9,093 nucleotides of DNA from an uncultured Christensenellaceae bacterium (GTDB taxonomy: Bacteria > Bacillota > Clostridia > Christensenellales > MGBC116941). Of this stretch, positions 7,280-9,093 are shown piece after piece. The stretch's first letter is position 1. Each line of letters begins with the position of its first letter. The stretch covers positions 56,335-65,427 of the forward strand of contig CAJUEF010000001.1 of the NCBI GenBank assembly GCA_910585035.1. The letters run 5' to 3'. The position numbers were made by a program, and so were the translations under genes. The notes beneath the pieces were generated by a model, which did not search any database, was not told the DNA's origin, and saw only the letters and a program-made list of their open reading frames with translations.

Positions 7280-8031
7280 AAAAATCTGTAATATTAATTG
7301 CGTTGCTAGTTATAATTGCAATATCCGCAGGATTTTTTACACCAAAAATAGTTTTGGATATTCAGGATTCAAAGCTGGAAAGCCAAATCAGCAAATATGA
7401 TACGGTCGGTTCTAAAATAGTTCTTTCAGATCCTCCCGGTATTATGGACAAGCTTATGCTGATGAGTGATGAAACGTCGGTTGTAAGCGTGGGGGAAGGG
7501 AAAAATATGGACAGGTCTGATGCGGAAAAGAGAGCCCATTCATTTCTGAAGTTTATTGGTATTGATGAATTTACCTTCAGTAAAAATTCCACAATGGAAA
7601 CAATGGATGTTTTTGTGAAGACTTCAAGAAACAATGCGGCAGTTTCTGCTATTATTTGGAAATACAGTATAGAGACCGAAGGGAACAGCATAACAATATA
7701 TTTTGATGATGAAACAGGCCAGCTTCTTGGATTTGCATGCAAATATTTATATTTTAAAGAAACAAATGATAATACTTCTTCTACTGTAACAGATCCTGCA
7801 AAAAGCTTTGCTTATGATATTTGTCATAACTGTGCAGGTCTGATGATGGATTATTATGGCTTTTTAAACTATAGCATTAAAGAACTTTATTATGGATTTG
7901 ATCAGTATGTACAGAATAAGTTTATCAAATATGAAATTGAATTTGGAAACAAAAAAGAAGATATTAATATTAAACTGCCTCTTACCGTGTCAAGCGTTGA
8001 AAACGGATACAGCTTTTCCTTTAACTGTTGA
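7276..8031 (+). CDS. Unrecognised membrane-anchored exported protein, third gene of the two-component operon
   Basis: A 251-residue protein I do not recognise. After MKK comes a hydrophobic helix at about 4-22, with no lipobox cysteine, so it is either a cleaved signal peptide or, more likely, an N-terminal anchor with the remainder outside the cell. Residues 82-160 have a helix (DAEKRAHSFLKFIG) followed by strands ending in WKYSIETEGN and IYFDDETGQLLGF; this helix-strand pattern with a D-x-x-T-G turn recalls PepSY/YcdB-like extracytoplasmic domains, but the likeness is weak. The C-terminal part contains CHNC at 183-186 and the chain ends in Cys251, so disulfide formation is possible. The GTG start at 7276 overlaps the kinase stop and has a strong AGGAGG site, so synthesis is probably coupled to the kinase. 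Position suggests an accessory that modulates the kinase or senses an envelope signal. This role is inference only. Confidence 0.85.
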   Translation: MKKSVILIALLVIIAISAGFFTPKIVLDIQDSKLESQISKYDTVGSKIVLSDPPGIMDKLMLMSDETSVVSVGEGKNMDRSDAEKRAHSFLKFIGIDEFTFSKNSTMETMDVFVKTSRNNAAVSAIIWKYSIETEGNSITIYFDDETGQLLGFACKYLYFKETNDNTSSTVTDPAKSFAYDICHNCAGLMMDYYGFLNYSIKELYYGFDQYVQNKFIKYEIEFGNKKEDINIKLPLTVSSVENGYSFSFNC

Positions 8032-8044
8032 TGACGTTTTGATG
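8028..8044 (+). promoter_or_regulatory. TTGATG direct repeat upstream of the carboxypeptidase gene
   Basis: TTGATG occurs at 8028-8033 and again at 8039-8044, an exact hexamer repeat with an 11-base period. It overlaps the stop codon of the preceding gene and ends eight bases before a -35-like TTGCTA. It has the same sequence and spacing as the repeat upstream of the response regulator (5180-5196), so it may be a second binding site for that regulator. The first hexamer lies partly in coding sequence, so chance cannot be excluded. Confidence 0.4.
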
Positions 8045-8052
8045 GCGAAATA

Positions 8053-8083
8053 TTGCTAAATAAATGCTGCACCCTTTTATAAT
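8053..8083 (+). promoter_or_regulatory. Candidate promoter of the carboxypeptidase gene, nested in the terminator
   Basis: TTGCTA (8053-8058) and a perfect TATAAT (8078-8083) are 19 bases apart, longer than the preferred 17; a suboptimal spacer is common in activator-dependent promoters. The -10 lies within the 5' arm of the terminator hairpin. A transcript starting near 8090 would lack that arm, so the gene's Shine-Dalgarno site would be unpaired. Weak -35 and spacing keep confidence low. Confidence 0.35.
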
Positions 8084-8113
8084 TTGATTAACAAATTAAA
8101 GAAGGGTGTTTTT
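8071..8113 (+). terminator. Rho-independent terminator of the two-component operon
   Basis: Arms at 8071-8086 and 8092-8107 form a 16-position stem with one G-U wobble and one A-A mismatch, an ATTAA loop, then G and a run of five T (8109-8113). The 3' arm includes GAAGGG (8101-8106), which is also the Shine-Dalgarno site of the next gene, eight to ten bases before its ATG. Read-through transcripts would hold that site in the stem. Confidence 0.8.
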
Positions 8114-8116
8114 AAT

Positions 8117-9093
8117 ATGTATAAAGGTTATTCTTCTAAAAGGAAAAAGATAAATTTTAAATTTTATTTAATTATAGCAGTTTTGTGCCTTGTAATTATG
8201 TTTTTGTTCCAGCATTATTCAGGATTGATTTCAAATATAGCAATTAAGGAAGCGCTTGGACAAGCAGATGCGAATAGTAAAAATATTAGTGATGCAAGTA
8301 AAAATTATGACTATACTGTTCCTGAAAACCAAAATGGCTTTAAACTGGTTTCAATGGATAATGAGGACATTTGTGAGGGAGATTTGATTTTAGTAAATAA
8401 TAATATTTCACATAACTTTAAGGCAAAGCAGGAGCTTGTAAGTATTTACGATAAAAAAACAGCCAGCTATAACACCAAAGATAAAAATGTGCTGATAGAA
8501 AAGCGAGTTATGAAGCCACTGAACACTATGCTTGACGCTTTTTATGAAAAGACAAGGCAAAAGACAATTAATATAGTTGCCGGGCACAGAGACATGGAAA
8601 AACAACAAAGTTTGTATGATCAGTCTATTGCACAAAACGGCATGGAGCATACGTCAAAGTTTGTGGCTATTCCGGGAAGAAGCGAACATCATACCGGACT
8701 CGCATTGGATTTTAGTATATTTTATGAAAATTCAAGGGCGAGCAAAGAATACAGCGGGCGCGGAGAATATGCGTGGATAAATGAAAACTGCTATAAATAT
8801 GGATTTGTACAAAGATATAAAAGTGAGAAAAAAGATATTACTATGATTGAGGACGAGCCATGGCATTTTAGATATGTGGGTATCCCCCATGCTGTTATTA
8901 TGGAGGAAAATAATTTTTGCCTTGAAGAGTATATAGATTTTTTAAAAATGTATAAATACGGCAAAAAACATCTTGTAAAAATATATGACGGACAGGAATA
9001 TGAAATATATTTTTGTGACAAAGGCAATGTGTTTGTTCCTGAGCAGGGGCAATACACAATTTCAGGCAATAACATTGACGGATTTATCGTTAC
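8117..9093 (+). CDS. VanY-type (M15B) D-alanyl-D-alanine carboxypeptidase, 3'-truncated by window edge
   Basis: Zinc metallopeptidase predicted to remove the terminal D-Ala from peptidoglycan stem peptides outside the membrane. The frame opens at ATG 8117 after GAAGGGTG and runs off the window at 9093 with 325 codons seen. A basic N-terminus (YKGYSSKRKK) is followed by one membrane helix at about 16-34 and a linker. The peptidase domain at about 125-270 carries both hallmark motifs: SEHHTGLALD at 189-198 (SxHxxGxAxD, zinc ligands His191 and Asp198) and EPWHFR at 247-252 (ExWHxR, base Glu247 and zinc ligand His250). AGHRDMEKQQSLYD at 155-168 is the usual substrate-side helix start. Residues from about 285 onward form a C-terminal extension beyond the catalytic domain, ending at the edge in ISGNNIDGFIV. 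The gene follows the two-component operon on the same strand after a terminator. VanY-like activity alone does not imply glycopeptide resistance; no ligase gene is seen. Confidence 0.93.
   Translation, partial: MYKGYSSKRKKINFKFYLIIAVLCLVIMFLFQHYSGLISNIAIKEALGQADANSKNISDASKNYDYTVPENQNGFKLVSMDNEDICEGDLILVNNNISHNFKAKQELVSIYDKKTASYNTKDKNVLIEKRVMKPLNTMLDAFYEKTRQKTINIVAGHRDMEKQQSLYDQSIAQNGMEHTSKFVAIPGRSEHHTGLALDFSIFYENSRASKEYSGRGEYAWINENCYKYGFVQRYKSEKKDITMIEDEPWHFRYVGIPHAVIMEENNFCLEEYIDFLKMYKYGKKHLVKIYDGQEYEIYFCDKGNVFVPEQGQYTISGNNIDGFIV

Noticed and set aside
8117..9093. Calling the locus a glycopeptide-resistance (van) cluster
   Set aside because: Only a VanY-type peptidase and a generic OmpR-class two-component system are present; no D-Ala-D-Lac/Ser ligase, VanX, VanH or VanT gene is visible.

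Overview
The window is an AT-rich, gene-dense stretch of a low-GC Gram-positive, most likely an endospore-forming member of the Clostridia. The evidence is pheS-pheT with strong purine-rich Shine-Dalgarno sites, a ylbJ-type sporulation membrane protein next to a ylbK-type patatin, frequent ATA/AGA/AGG codons, and several TTG or GTG starts backed by good ribosome binding sites. No genus can be named from the sequence alone. There are no mobile elements, CRISPR arrays, tRNAs or rRNAs, and no gene-free stretch longer than 300 bases.

Layout. (1) Positions 1-3224, plus strand: the end of pheS (N-terminus cut off by the window edge) and complete pheT, the two subunits of phenylalanyl-tRNA synthetase. 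(2) 3181-4254, minus strand: ylbJ, converging on pheT and overlapping its 3' end by 44 bases. (3) 4255-4327: a 73-base divergent spacer with a sigma-E-like promoter facing ylbJ and a weaker sigma-A-like candidate facing ylbK. (4) 4328-5116, plus strand: ylbK, a patatin-like serine hydrolase, followed by a long hairpin at 5116-5156. (5) 5225-8031, plus strand: a tightly packed operon of an OmpR-family response regulator, a membrane sensor histidine kinase and an unrecognised membrane-anchored exported protein, with junctions TAAATG and ATGTGA, closed by a rho-independent terminator at 8071-8113. (6) 8117 to the window end, plus strand: an N-terminally anchored VanY-type (M15B) D,D-carboxypeptidase, cut off by the window edge.

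How the parts may work together. pheST is housekeeping. ylbJ, and possibly its neighbour ylbK, belong to the sporulation programme. The right-hand third looks like an envelope-sensing module: two-component system, exported partner protein and peptidoglycan carboxypeptidase. The main new observation is that the intergenic region before the response regulator and the one before the carboxypeptidase each carry a TGATG-type direct repeat with an 11-base period, the geometry used by OmpR/PhoB-class regulators. This suggests, but does not prove, that the carboxypeptidase belongs to the regulon of the adjacent two-component system. A second point is that the operon terminator contains both a candidate -10 box and the Shine-Dalgarno site of the carboxypeptidase gene, an arrangement that could block its translation from read-through mRNA.
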